Assembly: GCF_027568395.1 (NCBI RefSeq)
Contig: NZ_JANKZL010000003.1
Coordinates: forward strand, 186,001 to 250,000
Source: Aminobacter sp. HY435
Lineage (GTDB): Bacteria; Pseudomonadota; Alphaproteobacteria; Rhizobiales; Rhizobiaceae
Direction: 5' to 3'
DNA length: 64,000 bases
Position numbers and translations under genes: made by a program. The notes beneath the pieces are model-generated. The model worked only from the letters and a program-made list of their open reading frames with translations, was not told the origin of the DNA and did not search any database. Of the stretch, positions 1 through 10,128 are shown in pieces (the first letter of the stretch is position 1; every line of letters begins with the position of its first letter).

Positions 1-1195
1 CGTAGAAGCCCTCGCCGCCGCCCTGGCGCTTCTTGTTGTCAGGATCGGCGATGTTCATCAGGTCGATGTAGCCGATCTTGCGCACTGCGCCGCCGGCATT
101 GGCGTCGTTCATCTCGATCTTGTAGATGCGCTTGAACAGAGCCGGGTTGGCGAAGCAGTCCGGCTTTGGGTTCTTGGCATCAGCGCAAGCCTTGGCGGCA
201 ACGCCGACACCCTGGTCGCGCTCGATGACGAGCGCGGTTTCGTCGTCGATCATGTTGAAATCGCCGATGGCGTCGCCGCCGGCTGACAGCGGGTAGAGCC
301 AGGAGCGGCCGGTCCACTCCTTCCTGGCGGCGTCGAACTCGATGACGCGAAAGGCGCGGTTGCCTTCCGCCTGCTCCATCGTGCCGTCTTCCTTGAACAG
401 CGCGCCTTCGAGCAGCCCGTAGAGCTTTGAGCCGTCCTTCGACTGGGCGAGCCCCTCGTAACCGCCGGAACGCTTGAGGTTGAACGCCGGCATCGGCAGC
501 GATGGATTGGCCTGCAGCGTCAGCGTCGGATGGTCGGGCGATTTGACCGGCTTGCCATCGACCACGGTTCCGACGACCTCGCTCAGCTTGCCGTCGAGAT
601 CGAACTTGAGCAGGTACGGGCCAAACTCCTCGCCAACCCAGAAGCCGTCGGCGACCGGCTGGATCGATTCGACGTCGAAATCACCGCCGGTGAGGAAGCG
701 CGTGTCGGAACCTTCGAGCACGATCGGGAACGGCGCCTTGCGGTCGGGATCGGTCAGGAACAGCGTCTTGATGCGGTTCATCGTGCCCTTGTCCCAGTCG
801 AACGAGACGTGATGCAGCATCAGCGCCGCGTCGGTCGAATTCAGCTTGTTGCCGAAGCCGTTGTCCGACAGCGACCAGAAGGTGCCGTCGCCGACAGCCT
901 TGATGCCGGAGAAACCCTGCACGGGCTGGCCGTCGAAAGGCAGGGACAGTCCGGTCAGGCGGACGCCGTCCTTGCCCGGAACGGTGCCAAGGCCTTCGGC
1001 GCGCATACGATCCAGGGTCGTGAACTTGCCCGACGTGCGCAGGTGCTCGGGCGCGTTCTCCGGCGCTGGAATGATGGTATTTGCCGGCAGGATGGCGTGA
1101 CCGGCGAGCGTTGCCTTGAATTCCGCCTCGTCGGCGAAGGCGGAAGCAGTGGACAGCGCGAGAACGGCCGCAGCCAGGTAGAGAGAGCGTCGCAT
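1..1195 (-). CDS. Phytase-like esterase family protein, 3' end outside window
   Basis: The reading frame is open from an ATG at 1195 to the left edge, giving about 398 residues with no stop. The N-terminus (MRRSLYLAAAVLALSTASAFA) is a clear Sec signal peptide, so the product is exported to the periplasm. The mature part has SGIKAVGDGTFWSLSDNGFG, followed by GGDFDVESIQ and WVGEEFGPYLL, then GGYEGLAQSKDG. This is the pattern of the esterase-like activity of phytase family (PF13449), a beta-propeller of uncertain substrate, often a phosphoester. The call rests on these blocks; the substrate is not known. It stands alone, transcribed leftward. Confidence 0.8.
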   Translation of the reverse strand, partial: MRRSLYLAAAVLALSTASAFADEAEFKATLAGHAILPANTIIPAPENAPEHLRTSGKFTTLDRMRAEGLGTVPGKDGVRLTGLSLPFDGQPVQGFSGIKAVGDGTFWSLSDNGFGNKLNSTDAALMLHHVSFDWDKGTMNRIKTLFLTDPDRKAPFPIVLEGSDTRFLTGGDFDVESIQPVADGFWVGEEFGPYLLKFDLDGKLSEVVGTVVDGKPVKSPDHPTLTLQANPSLPMPAFNLKRSGGYEGLAQSKDGSKLYGLLEGALFKEDGTMEQAEGNRAFRVIEFDAARKEWTGRSWLYPLSAGGDAIGDFNMIDDETALVIERDQGVGVAAKACADAKNPKPDCFANPALFKRIYKIEMNDANAGGAVRKIGYIDLMNIADPDNKKRQGGGEGFY

Positions 1196-1294
1196 GATGG
1201 ACCCCGATTGGTTGAAGGAACGCCCTCCAGCTAGGTCCACGCCATGTCGGGCGGGTGACACCTCGATGAAACTTTGATGAAGTCCCCCGATCCA

Positions 1295-2419
1295 TCAAGG
1301 TTCGATGCGCAAGCCGCCGGTTGCAGGTTCGTGGCAACCTGTCGTGGTCGGGAATGTCAGCGGCAAGCCAAGCGCCGAACGCACTGCAAGATAGGCCCAG
1401 GCCTCGGCCTCGGTGGCATCGCCGTTCAGCCCGGCGTCCTCCGCCACGATCACCTGCGCTCCAGCCCTTTCCGCCCCCGCCTTGAGATCGCCGACGATAT
1501 GCGGGTTCTTGCGGCCGCCGCCGCAGACGATCCAGAGTTTTGGCGGCTCAGGCAGGTGCTCGACGGATTTCAGGATCGCCTCGGCGGAAACGCTGGCGAG
1601 TGTGCGTGCGCCATCAGACAGTTCGAGTCCCTCGGCAAGCGCGAGCGTGAAATCGTTGCGATCGAGCGATTTCGGTCCGGTCTTTTCGAAGAACGGATTG
1701 TCGAGATAGCGGACGACGACATCCGTCACCACGGAGCCTTCGCTGGCGATGGCGCCGCCGGCATCGTAGGGCACGCCGCCCTCGCGGCTGACCCACTGGT
1801 CGATCAGCGTATTGCCGGGGCCGGTGTCGAAGGCGACCGGATCGCCGGCAGCAGCCACATAGGTGATGTTGGAGATGCCGCCGATGTTGACGAAGACGGC
1901 GGGCTTCATCGCCGCAAAGGGTTGGGGGAGCGAACGGGCGAGCGCGGCATGATAGGCCGGCACCAGCGGCGCACCCTGCCCGCCATGCGCCATGTCGTTG
2001 GCACGCATGTCGTAGACGACCGGAATGCCGGTCTCGCGCGCCAGCAGCGCGCCGTCGCCAAGCTGAACCGTCACGCCGAGATGTGGCCGGTGCAGCACGG
2101 TCTGGCCGTGGAAGCCGATCAGAGCGGGGTTTTGCCATTCCGCCGGCAGGCCTTCGACGAAATCCCGGACGGCGGCAGCATGGCGCAGCGTGATTTCACG
2201 TTCGAGACCGGCAAGATCGCCAGGCCGCTCCTCGCGGCGCACGATCGCCTTGGCTGTTTCCAGCGAAGCTTCGATGCGGCGGCGAAATGCGGCATCGTAG
2301 GCAACCGCCATGGACGGGCCGAATTCGAGGCTATTGGCGCCGTCGCTGCGTAGAATGGCAAGATCGATGCCGTCCATCGAGGTACCACTCATCAATCCAA
2401 TGGCTGTCAGAAGCGCCAT
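1295..2419 (-). CDS. anmK: Anhydro-N-acetylmuramic acid kinase
   Basis: The 374-residue protein opens with [13 protein letters not shown], the phosphate-binding signature of AnmK. It also has [10 protein letters not shown] near residue 190 and [10 protein letters not shown] just after, both conserved in the family. AnmK phosphorylates and opens 1,6-anhydroMurNAc from peptidoglycan turnover to MurNAc-6-phosphate, a cytosolic step in cell-wall recycling. Its length matches the usual 365-390. It diverges from tyrS across a 105-bp gap, a common arrangement in Rhizobiales. Confidence 0.95.
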   Translation of the reverse strand: MALLTAIGLMSGTSMDGIDLAILRSDGANSLEFGPSMAVAYDAAFRRRIEASLETAKAIVRREERPGDLAGLEREITLRHAAAVRDFVEGLPAEWQNPALIGFHGQTVLHRPHLGVTVQLGDGALLARETGIPVVYDMRANDMAHGGQGAPLVPAYHAALARSLPQPFAAMKPAVFVNIGGISNITYVAAAGDPVAFDTGPGNTLIDQWVSREGGVPYDAGGAIASEGSVVTDVVVRYLDNPFFEKTGPKSLDRNDFTLALAEGLELSDGARTLASVSAEAILKSVEHLPEPPKLWIVCGGGRKNPHIVGDLKAGAERAGAQVIVAEDAGLNGDATEAEAWAYLAVRSALGLPLTFPTTTGCHEPATGGLRIEP

Positions 2420-2524
2420 GAAGTCCGCCGTCCTTGTGATTCCAAGCCTTCAGATGCTAAAGCCCCAGCTTCGCCGATCCAATGCCGGATCGACCGAACA
2501 ACTCGTCCGCCAAGAGAAAGAACC

Positions 2525-3778
2525 ATGTCCGGCTTCAAATCCGATTTCCTGCGCACCCTTTCCGAGCGCGGCTTCATCCACCAGACTTCGGATGATGCCG
2601 GCCTCGACAACCTGTTCTGCAAGGAAACCGTGTCGGCCTATATCGGCTTCGACCCAACGGCTTCGAGCCTGCATGCCGGCGGCCTGATCCAGATCATGAT
2701 GCTGTACTGGATGCAGAAGACCGGCCATCGCCCCGTCCCGCTGATGGGCGGAGGCACGGGCATGGTCGGCGACCCGTCCTTCAAGGACGAGGCGCGCAAG
2801 CTGATGACGCCCGAGATCATCCAGTCGAACATCGATGGCATCAAGCAGGTGTTTTCCAACTACCTGACCTTCGGCGACGGCCCCCAGGACGCGATGATGG
2901 TCAACAATGCCGAGTGGCTCCTGCCGCTCAACTATCTCGAATTCCTGCGCGACGTTGGCCAGCATTTCTCGGTCAACCGCATGCTGAGCTTCGATTCCGT
3001 CAAGCAGCGCCTCGACCGTGAGCAGTCGCTGTCGTTCCTCGAATTCAACTACATGATCCTGCAGGCCTACGACTTCGTCGAGCTCAACAAGCGCTACGGC
3101 CTGCGCCTGCAGATGGGCGGCTCCGACCAGTGGGGCAACATCGTCAACGGCATCGACCTCGGCCATCGCCTCGGCACGCCACAGCTCTACGCCTTGACCT
3201 CGCCGCTTTTGACCACGTCGTCGGGCGCCAAGATGGGCAAGTCGATGAACGGGGCTGTCTGGCTCAACGCCGACATGCTGTCGCCCTATGATTTCTGGCA
3301 GTACTGGCGCAACACGGAGGACGCCGACGTCGAGCGCTTCCTCAAGCTCTACACGGCGATGCCGCTCGACGAGATCGCGCGCCTGGCGGCCCTAGGCGGC
3401 TCCGAGATCAACGATGCCAAGAAGGTGCTGGCGACCGAGGTGACCGCAATGCTGCACGGCCGCGCTGCCGCCGAGCAATCGGCTGAAACCGCGCGCAAGA
3501 CCTTCGAGGAAGGTGCGCTTGCCGAGTCGCTGCCGACGGTGGAAGTCGCCGGCGATGAACTGAGCGCCGGCATCGGCCTGCTCTCGCTGGTCGTTCGCGC
3601 CGGCCTTGCGGCGTCCAACGGCGAAGCACGCCGTCATGTCCAGGGCGGTGCGGTACGCATCAACGACCAGTCGGTCAATGACGAACGCCGCGCCGTGACG
3701 TCAGCGGATCTCACGCCGGAAGGCGTGGTCAAGCTGTCGCTCGGCAAGAAGAAGCACATCCTGGTGCGCCCGGCCTGA
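2525..3778 (+). CDS. tyrS: Tyrosyl-tRNA synthetase
   Basis: The 417-residue protein is a class I aminoacyl-tRNA synthetase that charges tRNA-Tyr. [16 protein letters not shown] (residues about 38-53) holds the HIGH-type motif in its HAGG form. GGSDQWGNI binds tyrosine. KMGKS near residue 236 is the KMSKS loop. The last 70 residues ([19 protein letters not shown]) form an S4 RNA-binding domain. This is the TyrRS-F1 type. The ATG at 2525 follows an AGAGAAAGAA stretch that can serve as a weak Shine-Dalgarno. Confidence 0.96.
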   Translation: MSGFKSDFLRTLSERGFIHQTSDDAGLDNLFCKETVSAYIGFDPTASSLHAGGLIQIMMLYWMQKTGHRPVPLMGGGTGMVGDPSFKDEARKLMTPEIIQSNIDGIKQVFSNYLTFGDGPQDAMMVNNAEWLLPLNYLEFLRDVGQHFSVNRMLSFDSVKQRLDREQSLSFLEFNYMILQAYDFVELNKRYGLRLQMGGSDQWGNIVNGIDLGHRLGTPQLYALTSPLLTTSSGAKMGKSMNGAVWLNADMLSPYDFWQYWRNTEDADVERFLKLYTAMPLDEIARLAALGGSEINDAKKVLATEVTAMLHGRAAAEQSAETARKTFEEGALAESLPTVEVAGDELSAGIGLLSLVVRAGLAASNGEARRHVQGGAVRINDQSVNDERRAVTSADLTPEGVVKLSLGKKKHILVRPA

Positions 3779-3789
3779 GGGGGCTGGCT

Positions 3790-3925
3790 TACCCTCCCCT
3801 TGTGGGGAGGGTCGGCGAACGAGCTTTGCGCAGCAATGCGAGCGTGACGGGGTGGGGGTACAGTTCAAGGTTCTTCACCCCCACCCCGGCGCTGCGCGCC
3901 GACCCTCCCCACAAGGGGGAGGGTA
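3790..3925. repeat. Large imperfect palindrome (rhizobial intergenic repeat type)
   Basis: The left arm starts ACCCTCCCCTTGTGGGGAGG and the right arm ends with the matching CCTCCCCACAAGGGGGAGGG. Inner segments such as GGTGGGGGT and ACCCCCACCCC also pair. The 136-bp unit sits between the ends of two convergent genes and could fold into one long stem. Such GC-rich palindromes are scattered between genes in Mesorhizobium and relatives. It may also act as a bidirectional terminator. Confidence 0.75.
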
Positions 3926-3939
3926 TCGCTGACCGCGTC

Positions 3940-6900
3940 TCAGTATTCGAAAATCGCCCGGAAGATGCCGGGAGCGATGACCGACAGCGGATTGACGTGC
4001 AGCTTGGGCGCATTGGCGTCACCCGACAGCTTGTAGGTGACGCCGATCAACCCGCGGTCGCGGCCATTGCCCAGGATGACGCCGACAAGCGGCAATTCAC
4101 CGAAGATGCGATTGAGGCCATAGGCCGGCATGAAGGTGCCGGTCATGTTCATCTGGCCCTGTTGGTCGTACAGCGTTCCCTGGAAGGTGGTGCCGATCAG
4201 CGGGCCGCGCAGGACGCCGTTTTCCAGTGCGAGGTATTTCTCCCGCTTGTCGATCTGGGCGAACCCGCGTTCGAACTTGACGCGCGACACGTCGATATCC
4301 TTGCGCACCGCCTGATTGAGGCTGCGATCGTCGCCCGCCGGCTTGCTGGCGACGATGGAGGCAAGGCGCGGCTCGTTGACGACCCAGAACTCGCGCACGT
4401 CGACCTGGCCCTTGAGCGGGCCGTCGCCAACAGATTCCAGCGCCAGCGCCAGCGAGCCGCCCTGCATGCGGCCATAGACGTCGAGGAAGCGCAAGATCGC
4501 GCCGGCGTCGGCCGAGCGCACGTCGAGGCGGCGACCCCCGCCCTTGGCGACATTGCTGACGGTGATCTGCCCACCCGAGCTGGACGTCGCCTTGACGCTG
4601 AGCCCGCCGACCTTCGATCCGGAGCCCGAATATTGCAACGTCACGCCAGACAGCTTCTCGTCGCCGAAACCGATCAGGCTTTTGACCGCCAGATCGACCG
4701 AAACCGAATTCGAGCCGGTCTTGGCGGCGGCGCCGTCAACATCCGCCATCACCTGCTTGATCATGGCGCGCGCGTCGAGCGCATTGCCCCTCACCTGCAC
4801 GGCGAAGCCCTTGCCGGCCCGCTTGATGTTCACCGACACGTCGTCGCCGCGATTGAGCTGGACCTTATCGAACCGCGCCGACGACAGGCTGCCGTTGGCG
4901 ACATTGACGTCGCCCCTGAGGCTGAAGGTCTTACCGTCGAGACGGAAGTCGGAAAGCATCGAGCGTTCGCCGTCGGTCGTCATGGTGAAGGACGCCTTGG
5001 CGGCGATACCGGGTCCCTTGCTCCAGCCGATCCAGGGGAAATCGAGCTTTGCCGAGGTAAGATCCGCAATGATGTTGCGCTTGCCTTCGTCGAGTTGCTC
5101 GACATCGACCTTGATGGTGCCGGACAGCATGTCCGAAAGGCCGGGCACCAGTGCGTTGCGTGCCTTGTCGTCGAGCACGAACCGGACATTGCGCTCCTTG
5201 GCAAGGCTGCCTGCGCGCAACGGCTCGACAAGATCGAGTTCGGCGGGAACGCCATTGAGCTTGCCGTCGGCCGCGATGACCGCCTTTTCGGGCGTCACCG
5301 TGATGGTGCCCTTGGCGTCGGAAAGCTTCTGGCCGTCGAAAGACCTGGCGACCGACAGCCCCTCATAGTCGAGCGCCACGGTCCAATCGAGCTTCGAGGT
5401 GTCGATGCCCTTGGTCAGAGGAATGTCGGCCCTGACGTTGCCGGTGACATCGCCGGTAAGCTCTTCAGGCAGGATGCCGACATGGCGCATCGCATTGATC
5501 GGCTCGTAGGAGGCGAGCTCGGCCACGGCGTCCGCGCTGCCCGCGACGTCGATATCGAGTGCGCCAATGACCGGCAGAATGTTGGCCTTGGCGACTTTCA
5601 GCGTGCCGTTGCTCGCAGCCACGGTGCGTCCGCTCGGCATGAACACTGTGCCTGAAGACAGCGACACATCGACATTGTTGCCATAAAACTCGACGACGCC
5701 CTTGGCATCGCGGATCGGCGGGATGAGCCCGGCCGTGTCGAAGCGCGAGCCGTCCAGTTCGAAACGGCCGAACACTTCCTGCGAGGTCAGCGGCACGCCA
5801 TTACCGAGACGATCCGGCCTGACGTCGAACTGGACGTTGCCGTCGACGACGCGGCCGCCAAACAGGTTTTGCAGCACCCAGATCCGCGCATTCCTTGCCG
5901 AGAACCAAGGCCACAGCTGCTTCACATGGGCGACCGACATGTCGTGGACGTTGAACGCCAGGAAGATGCCGGGCGCCTTGCCCTCGACGAACTGGACCGC
6001 CGCCTTGCCGAGCGCTTCGCCGCCCGGACCGGACTTGACCCCGATCTCGTCGGCGGAGAGTGTCCTGGTGACAGTGTCATAGGCTCCGGCCACACGGGCG
6101 AGGAAAGCCAGCGCCGGCTCCGGCGACTCGCCGGGCGAAAGTCGCGACTCGCGACTGACCAACGCGAAGCGGTAGGCAGGATTGTCTGTGGCAAGGCCGG
6201 TCGCCGGCCGCGGCCCGGCCGCGCCATTGAAGTCGAACGTCGAGCGCCCCGTGCTGACGAGCAGCTGGCGCACATCGATCTTGTCGAGCCCGTCGGCGAG
6301 GCGCAGATCGACGGCGATGTCGCCGACAAGTTGTCCGCGCAGCCCAAGGTCGAGCGTCGACTTGCCGATGGAGCCCTTGGCGACCAGCTCGGAGCCATTG
6401 CCACCGAGGCCTTCGCTGCCGGTGATCACCAGGTCGGCCGAACCGATGCGGCTCGCCTTGGCCGCAGCAACATCTGTTTGGCCGGCAAACGGATCGGTCA
6501 TCGATACCGCGGCATCGAGTGCCGCAATACGGTTGACGGAGGGATCCCGAACGGCCGTCGCCGACAGGTCGACTTCGCGGCCGTCGACATCGAAGGTAGC
6601 TGCGATGTGCAACTCGCCCGAACGGGCCTTGGCAAGCGATGCCCCGACCACGCCGACCACCTTGACCTCACCACCCGAGGGCAGCACGAACTCGACATTG
6701 GACAGCGCGATTTCACGCATGCCATCATAGCGGACCGCGTCAAATCCGCGGTGGATGCCCCGGAACGTTTCGTTCAGCAGCTTTTGCGGCTCGACCAGGC
6801 CAATGTCGTTGCGCAGGGCCGCGCTCCAGTCGTTGCTGCCGCTTTCCGGCATGGCGTCGACGACAATGCGGGCGTCGGAAATCCTGGCGTTGCCGAGCTT

Positions 6901-7392
6901 CACCTCGCCGGTCAGCAGCGGCAGCATCCGGATGCCGAACCGCATCATGCCGACTTCGGCCATCGCCGTGCCATCGGCGCGAGTCAGCCTGACGTCGGGC
7001 ACCTCGACGGCGATCAGCCTGACACCATCGAGCGCCAGCCGCGCTTGCCCCATCGACACGTCGACATCGACGCCTGCGAGCTCCTCCATGGCGCGCTCCG
7101 CCTCGTGGCGCATCCTGTCCTGGCCAATGCCAGAATAGCTGAGCGCCTCGATGGCTATGACGAGGAGCAGCAGCAGCGAGCCTGCGATCGCCACCGCCGC
7201 CAAAATGCAATGACCGAGCTTGCGCCGCATGGAAGTACGCGGCCGGTTCAGCTCCAGGCCGGCAGCAGAAGGCATCGCCCCGAGATTGGTGATCTCGTCG
7301 CGCCTGAACCGGATTTTTTCGTGCCGAGGCACTTCCTGATCCACGTTGGGTCCCGTACTCGTTTCGGTCGTGGACGAATCCAAGTCCGGCAT
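3940..7392 (-). CDS. AsmA-like / DUF3971 envelope protein (YhdP/TamB-like)
   Basis: The 1150-residue protein has a cytosolic lead of about 60 residues, then one membrane helix (HCILAAVAIAGSLLLLLVIA). A very long repetitive region follows, rich in beta-strand patterns, Asp-Gly turns and LxLxG-type spacing, and ends in an AsmA-type C-terminal block (MNMTGTFMPAYGLNRIFGEL). This is the layout of DUF3971/AsmA-2 proteins (YhdP-like). Their relatives form hydrophobic grooves that move phospholipid between the inner and outer membranes. The transport role is by family and not proven here. The true start could be inside the first 54 residues, for example the Met before RRKLGH. Confidence 0.85.
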   Translation of the reverse strand: MPDLDSSTTETSTGPNVDQEVPRHEKIRFRRDEITNLGAMPSAAGLELNRPRTSMRRKLGHCILAAVAIAGSLLLLLVIAIEALSYSGIGQDRMRHEAERAMEELAGVDVDVSMGQARLALDGVRLIAVEVPDVRLTRADGTAMAEVGMMRFGIRMLPLLTGEVKLGNARISDARIVVDAMPESGSNDWSAALRNDIGLVEPQKLLNETFRGIHRGFDAVRYDGMREIALSNVEFVLPSGGEVKVVGVVGASLAKARSGELHIAATFDVDGREVDLSATAVRDPSVNRIAALDAAVSMTDPFAGQTDVAAAKASRIGSADLVITGSEGLGGNGSELVAKGSIGKSTLDLGLRGQLVGDIAVDLRLADGLDKIDVRQLLVSTGRSTFDFNGAAGPRPATGLATDNPAYRFALVSRESRLSPGESPEPALAFLARVAGAYDTVTRTLSADEIGVKSGPGGEALGKAAVQFVEGKAPGIFLAFNVHDMSVAHVKQLWPWFSARNARIWVLQNLFGGRVVDGNVQFDVRPDRLGNGVPLTSQEVFGRFELDGSRFDTAGLIPPIRDAKGVVEFYGNNVDVSLSSGTVFMPSGRTVAASNGTLKVAKANILPVIGALDIDVAGSADAVAELASYEPINAMRHVGILPEELTGDVTGNVRADIPLTKGIDTSKLDWTVALDYEGLSVARSFDGQKLSDAKGTITVTPEKAVIAADGKLNGVPAELDLVEPLRAGSLAKERNVRFVLDDKARNALVPGLSDMLSGTIKVDVEQLDEGKRNIIADLTSAKLDFPWIGWSKGPGIAAKASFTMTTDGERSMLSDFRLDGKTFSLRGDVNVANGSLSSARFDKVQLNRGDDVSVNIKRAGKGFAVQVRGNALDARAMIKQVMADVDGAAAKTGSNSVSVDLAVKSLIGFGDEKLSGVTLQYSGSGSKVGGLSVKATSSSGGQITVSNVAKGGGRRLDVRSADAGAILRFLDVYGRMQGGSLALALESVGDGPLKGQVDVREFWVVNEPRLASIVASKPAGDDRSLNQAVRKDIDVSRVKFERGFAQIDKREKYLALENGVLRGPLIGTTFQGTLYDQQGQMNMTGTFMPAYGLNRIFGELPLVGVILGNGRDRGLIGVTYKLSGDANAPKLHVNPLSVIAPGIFRAIFEY

Positions 7393-7447
7393 TATCTAAC
7401 CTGATATCCTTGCGAGCTCACCCGTAACTTCCAACAAGGGCTTCGAT

Positions 7448-7915
7448 GTGTCTGATCTCGAGACTGGCCAACCCGCCCCGCAATTCGAGCTGCCGCGCGA
7501 CGGCGGCGATATTCTGACGCTTTCCGACTTCGCCGGCAAACCGGTAGTCCTCTATTTCTATCCCAAGGACGACACGTCCGGCTGCACCGCCGAAGCGATC
7601 GACTTCACCCAGCTCAAGCCACAGTTCGAAAAGGCCGGGGCTACGGTCATCGGCGTTTCGCCCGACAGCACCAAGAAACACGACAAATTCAAGGCCAAGC
7701 ACAATATTGGCATCGCGCTTGCCGCCGATGAGGAACTCAAGACGCTGCAGGCCTATGGCGTATGGGCGGAAAAATCGATGTATGGCCGCAAATATATGGG
7801 CGTGGAACGCACCACGTTCCTGATCGGCGGCGACGGCAAGATCGTGCGAATCTGGCGAAAGGTGAAGGTACCCGGGCACGCGCAGGAAGTGCTGGAAGCG
7901 GTGCAGGCGCTCTAG
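7448..7915 (+). CDS. bcp: Thioredoxin-dependent peroxiredoxin, Bcp/PrxQ type (1-Cys)
   Basis: The 155-residue peroxiredoxin has the peroxidatic cysteine at position 46 in DDTSGCTAEAIDF. The second cysteine found five residues later in many Bcp proteins is replaced (here Ile), and C46 is the only cysteine in the chain, so it must work as a 1-Cys enzyme with an outside thiol. It reduces hydrogen peroxide and organic peroxides in the cytosol. The start is GTG at 7448. It diverges from the AsmA-like gene across 55 bp. Confidence 0.93.
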   Translation: MSDLETGQPAPQFELPRDGGDILTLSDFAGKPVVLYFYPKDDTSGCTAEAIDFTQLKPQFEKAGATVIGVSPDSTKKHDKFKAKHNIGIALAADEELKTLQAYGVWAEKSMYGRKYMGVERTTFLIGGDGKIVRIWRKVKVPGHAQEVLEAVQAL

Positions 7916-8007
7916 CTTTGGCCTTTTTTTCGCTGAACTGAAATAACATGCCGTTTCATTCAAGAATGCATTTCTGCATTTCTTGGACTCCGGCAGGATA
8001 AAAACAA

Positions 8008-8043
8008 AAAACCTCGCCGCAGCATGATGTGCGGCGGGGTTTT
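8008..8043. terminator. Bidirectional hairpin terminator after bcp
   Basis: A 14-bp stem (AAAACCTCGCCGCA pairing with TGCGGCGGGGTTTT, one G-T pair) surrounds an 8-base loop. It has an A-tract on the left and a T-tract on the right. Confidence 0.85.
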
Positions 8044-8146
8044 CGTATCCCGTCGCCGCCTGCTGCCTGGAACATCCGCAAAGCTTTGTTAACCCTAATA
8101 ATGTGTAATCACATGGTGGTTAGCTCGCGGGTGAGAGTTTGGTCCG

Positions 8147-9412
8147 GTGAACGCAACAGGTCAGACGGCCGTTTTCGGCAAGCGCAAAGAACCCCATACC
8201 GTCATCATCGCACGCGGCAACGAGATCCGGCATTTCACCGTGCGCCCATGGCTCGCCGCGACAGCCGGTACCGTGGCTGCCGCAGTCGCCGTTGGCTACC
8301 TGCTTGCCACATCCTATCTCGTGCTGCGCGACGACCTGATCGGCGCTGCGACGGCGCGCCAGGCCCGCATCCAGCACGCTTACGAGGACCGCATCTCGGC
8401 ACTTCGCGCCCAGGTCGACCGTATCACCAGCCGCCAGTTGCTCGACCAGCAACTGATGGAGACCAAGGTCAGCGAGTTGCTGGCCCGGCAATCCCAGTTG
8501 AGCGAGCGTAACGGCAGGCTCGGCCCTGTCCTGGATGAGGCACAGCGTGTTGCCGCGCCCTCGCCCGAGCCAAAACCGGCAGACGAGCGGGCGCAGATCA
8601 CGATCACGCCTTCCGAGGCACCGCAGCCTCTGGCCTTTGCCTCGGCCGCGGCGAGCCGTCCATTCTCATTCTGGTCGACCCGATCAAGCACCGAAGACAA
8701 GGACAGCCGCGCCGATCGGGCAGACAAGCTGTTCGTCGCGATCAACAAGTCTCTGCGCAGCATCGAGGATGAACAGGTCGAGCATATCGGCGCGCTGACC
8801 GACAACGCCTATCAGACAGCGGATGCGATCAGCGACACGCTCGAGAGCGCTGGCCTTCCTCTCGCCGAGGACTATGGCAAGTCCGACGTCGGCGGGCCGC
8901 TTGTCGCGCTCGACAGGGCGACGATGTTCGACAGCAAGGTCAAGGAACTCGACCAGGCGCTGGAGGCGTTGGACAAGCTCAAGAATCAGGCGCGCAAGCT
9001 GCCGCTGGCAAATCCTGCCGCGGGCCGCGCCATCTCCAGCAACTTCGGCGTGCGCAAGGACCCCCTGATCGGCACCCCCGCCCTGCATTCGGGAATGGAC
9101 TTTCGTGCGCCCTACGGATCGACAGCGCGTGCGACCGCTGCCGGAGTGGTGACCAAGGCAGGCTGGAACGGCGGCTATGGCCGGATGGTCGAAATAGACC
9201 ACGGCGGGGGCTTCGCCACCCGGTACGCGCATCTCAGCAAGATACTGGTCGCGCCCGACCAGAAGATCGCCGCCGGCGACGCCATCGGCGAGGTCGGCAG
9301 CAGCGGACGTTCGACCGGCCCACACCTGCACTACGAGGTGCGGCGCAAAGGCGACGCAGTGGATCCCCTGCGCTTCATCAAGGCCGGGAAAAAACTCGGC
9401 CAGTATCTCTGA
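8147..9412 (+). CDS. Membrane-anchored M23 peptidoglycan endopeptidase
   Basis: The 421-residue protein starts at a GTG. A short basic cytosolic tail precedes one membrane helix (about residues 37-58, LAATAGTVAAAVAVGYLLA). A coiled-coil segment follows (about 70-150, EDRISALRAQVDRI), then a Pro-rich linker, a second helical region and a C-terminal LytM/M23 domain. Zinc ligands are visible: HSGMDF near residue 313 and HLHYE near 393. It likely cleaves peptide crosslinks in the periplasm during growth or division. The architecture resembles the essential polar-growth endopeptidase RgsM of Sinorhizobium, but orthology is not tested. It lies alone, after the bcp terminator. Confidence 0.88.
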   Translation: MNATGQTAVFGKRKEPHTVIIARGNEIRHFTVRPWLAATAGTVAAAVAVGYLLATSYLVLRDDLIGAATARQARIQHAYEDRISALRAQVDRITSRQLLDQQLMETKVSELLARQSQLSERNGRLGPVLDEAQRVAAPSPEPKPADERAQITITPSEAPQPLAFASAAASRPFSFWSTRSSTEDKDSRADRADKLFVAINKSLRSIEDEQVEHIGALTDNAYQTADAISDTLESAGLPLAEDYGKSDVGGPLVALDRATMFDSKVKELDQALEALDKLKNQARKLPLANPAAGRAISSNFGVRKDPLIGTPALHSGMDFRAPYGSTARATAAGVVTKAGWNGGYGRMVEIDHGGGFATRYAHLSKILVAPDQKIAAGDAIGEVGSSGRSTGPHLHYEVRRKGDAVDPLRFIKAGKKLGQYL

Positions 9413-9628
9413 TCGCCAACTCCTGATCCTTGCCGCAGGCGAATCGACGATGCTTCGTCAAAGCCGCCAGCCCAGATGCAGTCCCTGAGCTTGGCTCCGC
9501 ATGAAGAGGCGATCCGCCGCGCCAAGCACCCCACCTGACGCCATCGTTCGACTGCGGCTTCCCCTGCGGGGAACCGCTATGTCCATCAGTCGTTGATTCG
9601 GAGAATTAGGCGCAAGCCCTTGAAAGAA

Positions 9629-9705
9629 TGGCGCGAGTGACGGGGCTCGAACCCGCGACCTCCGGCGTGACAGGCCGGCACTCTAACCGACTGAGCTACA
9701 CCCGC
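9629..9705 (-). tRNA. tRNA-Asp (GUC), first copy
   Basis: On the minus strand the acceptor stem GCGGGTG pairs with CACTCGC (one G-U). T8-A9 is followed by GCTC of the D arm, the anticodon loop is CTGTCAC with anticodon GTC, and the T loop is TTCGAGC. Discriminator G and an encoded CCA follow. The cloverleaf is complete at 77 nt. A GC hairpin at 9554-9577 lies downstream and may end its transcript. Confidence 0.97.
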
Positions 9706-10053
9706 GCTCTGGACGTTGGCGCTGGGCGCCGCGTCGTTGGGGCTGCATTACGAGGTTCTGAGGCGAGTGTCAAATGGCGATTCCGCCTCCCAACTGCTCT
9801 TTGCGATTGCCAGAAAATCGCGGCCATTTCGCCGATCGTCCGGCCCGGGAAATTCCTGCCAGAATCGAATGCCGGGCTGTTTGCCGGGCTTGCGGCGAAG
9901 CTGGGCACGCCAGCTCGAATGCTTCTGATCTTGCGGCACGGACGAGTGATAGACTGCCAGGATTCCCAAGCCCGCGAGATGCCTCGGGGCCAAAACCTTG
10001 ATCTCAGTCGCTTGTAAAGAAAATTAAGACAAAGGCTCAAGCCTTTGAAAGAA
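9706..10053. other. Intergenic spacer between tandem tRNA-Asp copies
   Basis: No convincing gene is seen. The first 35 bases beside the tRNA 5' end (TCTGGACGTTGGCGCTGGGC and on) recur almost unchanged next to the tRNA-Asp at 45472. The last 17 bases (AAGCCTTTGAAAGAA) recur beside the 3' end of the first tRNA at about 9614. So two tRNA-Asp genes once stood in tandem with shared flanks, and the second is now split by the island. Confidence 0.6.
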
Positions 10054-10101
10054 TGGCGCGAGTGACGGGGCTCGAACCCGCGACCTCCGGCGTGACAGGC
10101 C
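10054..10101 (-). repeat. attL: 3' half of tRNA-Asp
   Basis: These 48 bases match the 3' half of tRNA-Asp exactly, from the encoded CCA through the T arm to the anticodon stem (GGCGTGACAGGCC). The match then stops at AGTGGATC. The flank AAGCCTTTGAAAG left of it is tRNA-Asp downstream sequence, so this is the chromosomal remainder left at the far end by integration. Confidence 0.92.
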
Positions 10102-10128
10102 AGTGGATCATTCTGCCTTTACAAGGAA

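Noticed and set aside
3802-5655. A 617-codon plus-strand open frame opposite the AsmA-like gene
   Set aside because: It is rich in His, Arg and Ala with no family pattern, and lies wholly opposite strong coding. It is a high-GC mirror frame.
8089-8103. CtrA-type promoter site (TTAACC) upstream of the M23 peptidase
   Set aside because: Only one half-site is present; the second TTAA at the right spacing is missing.
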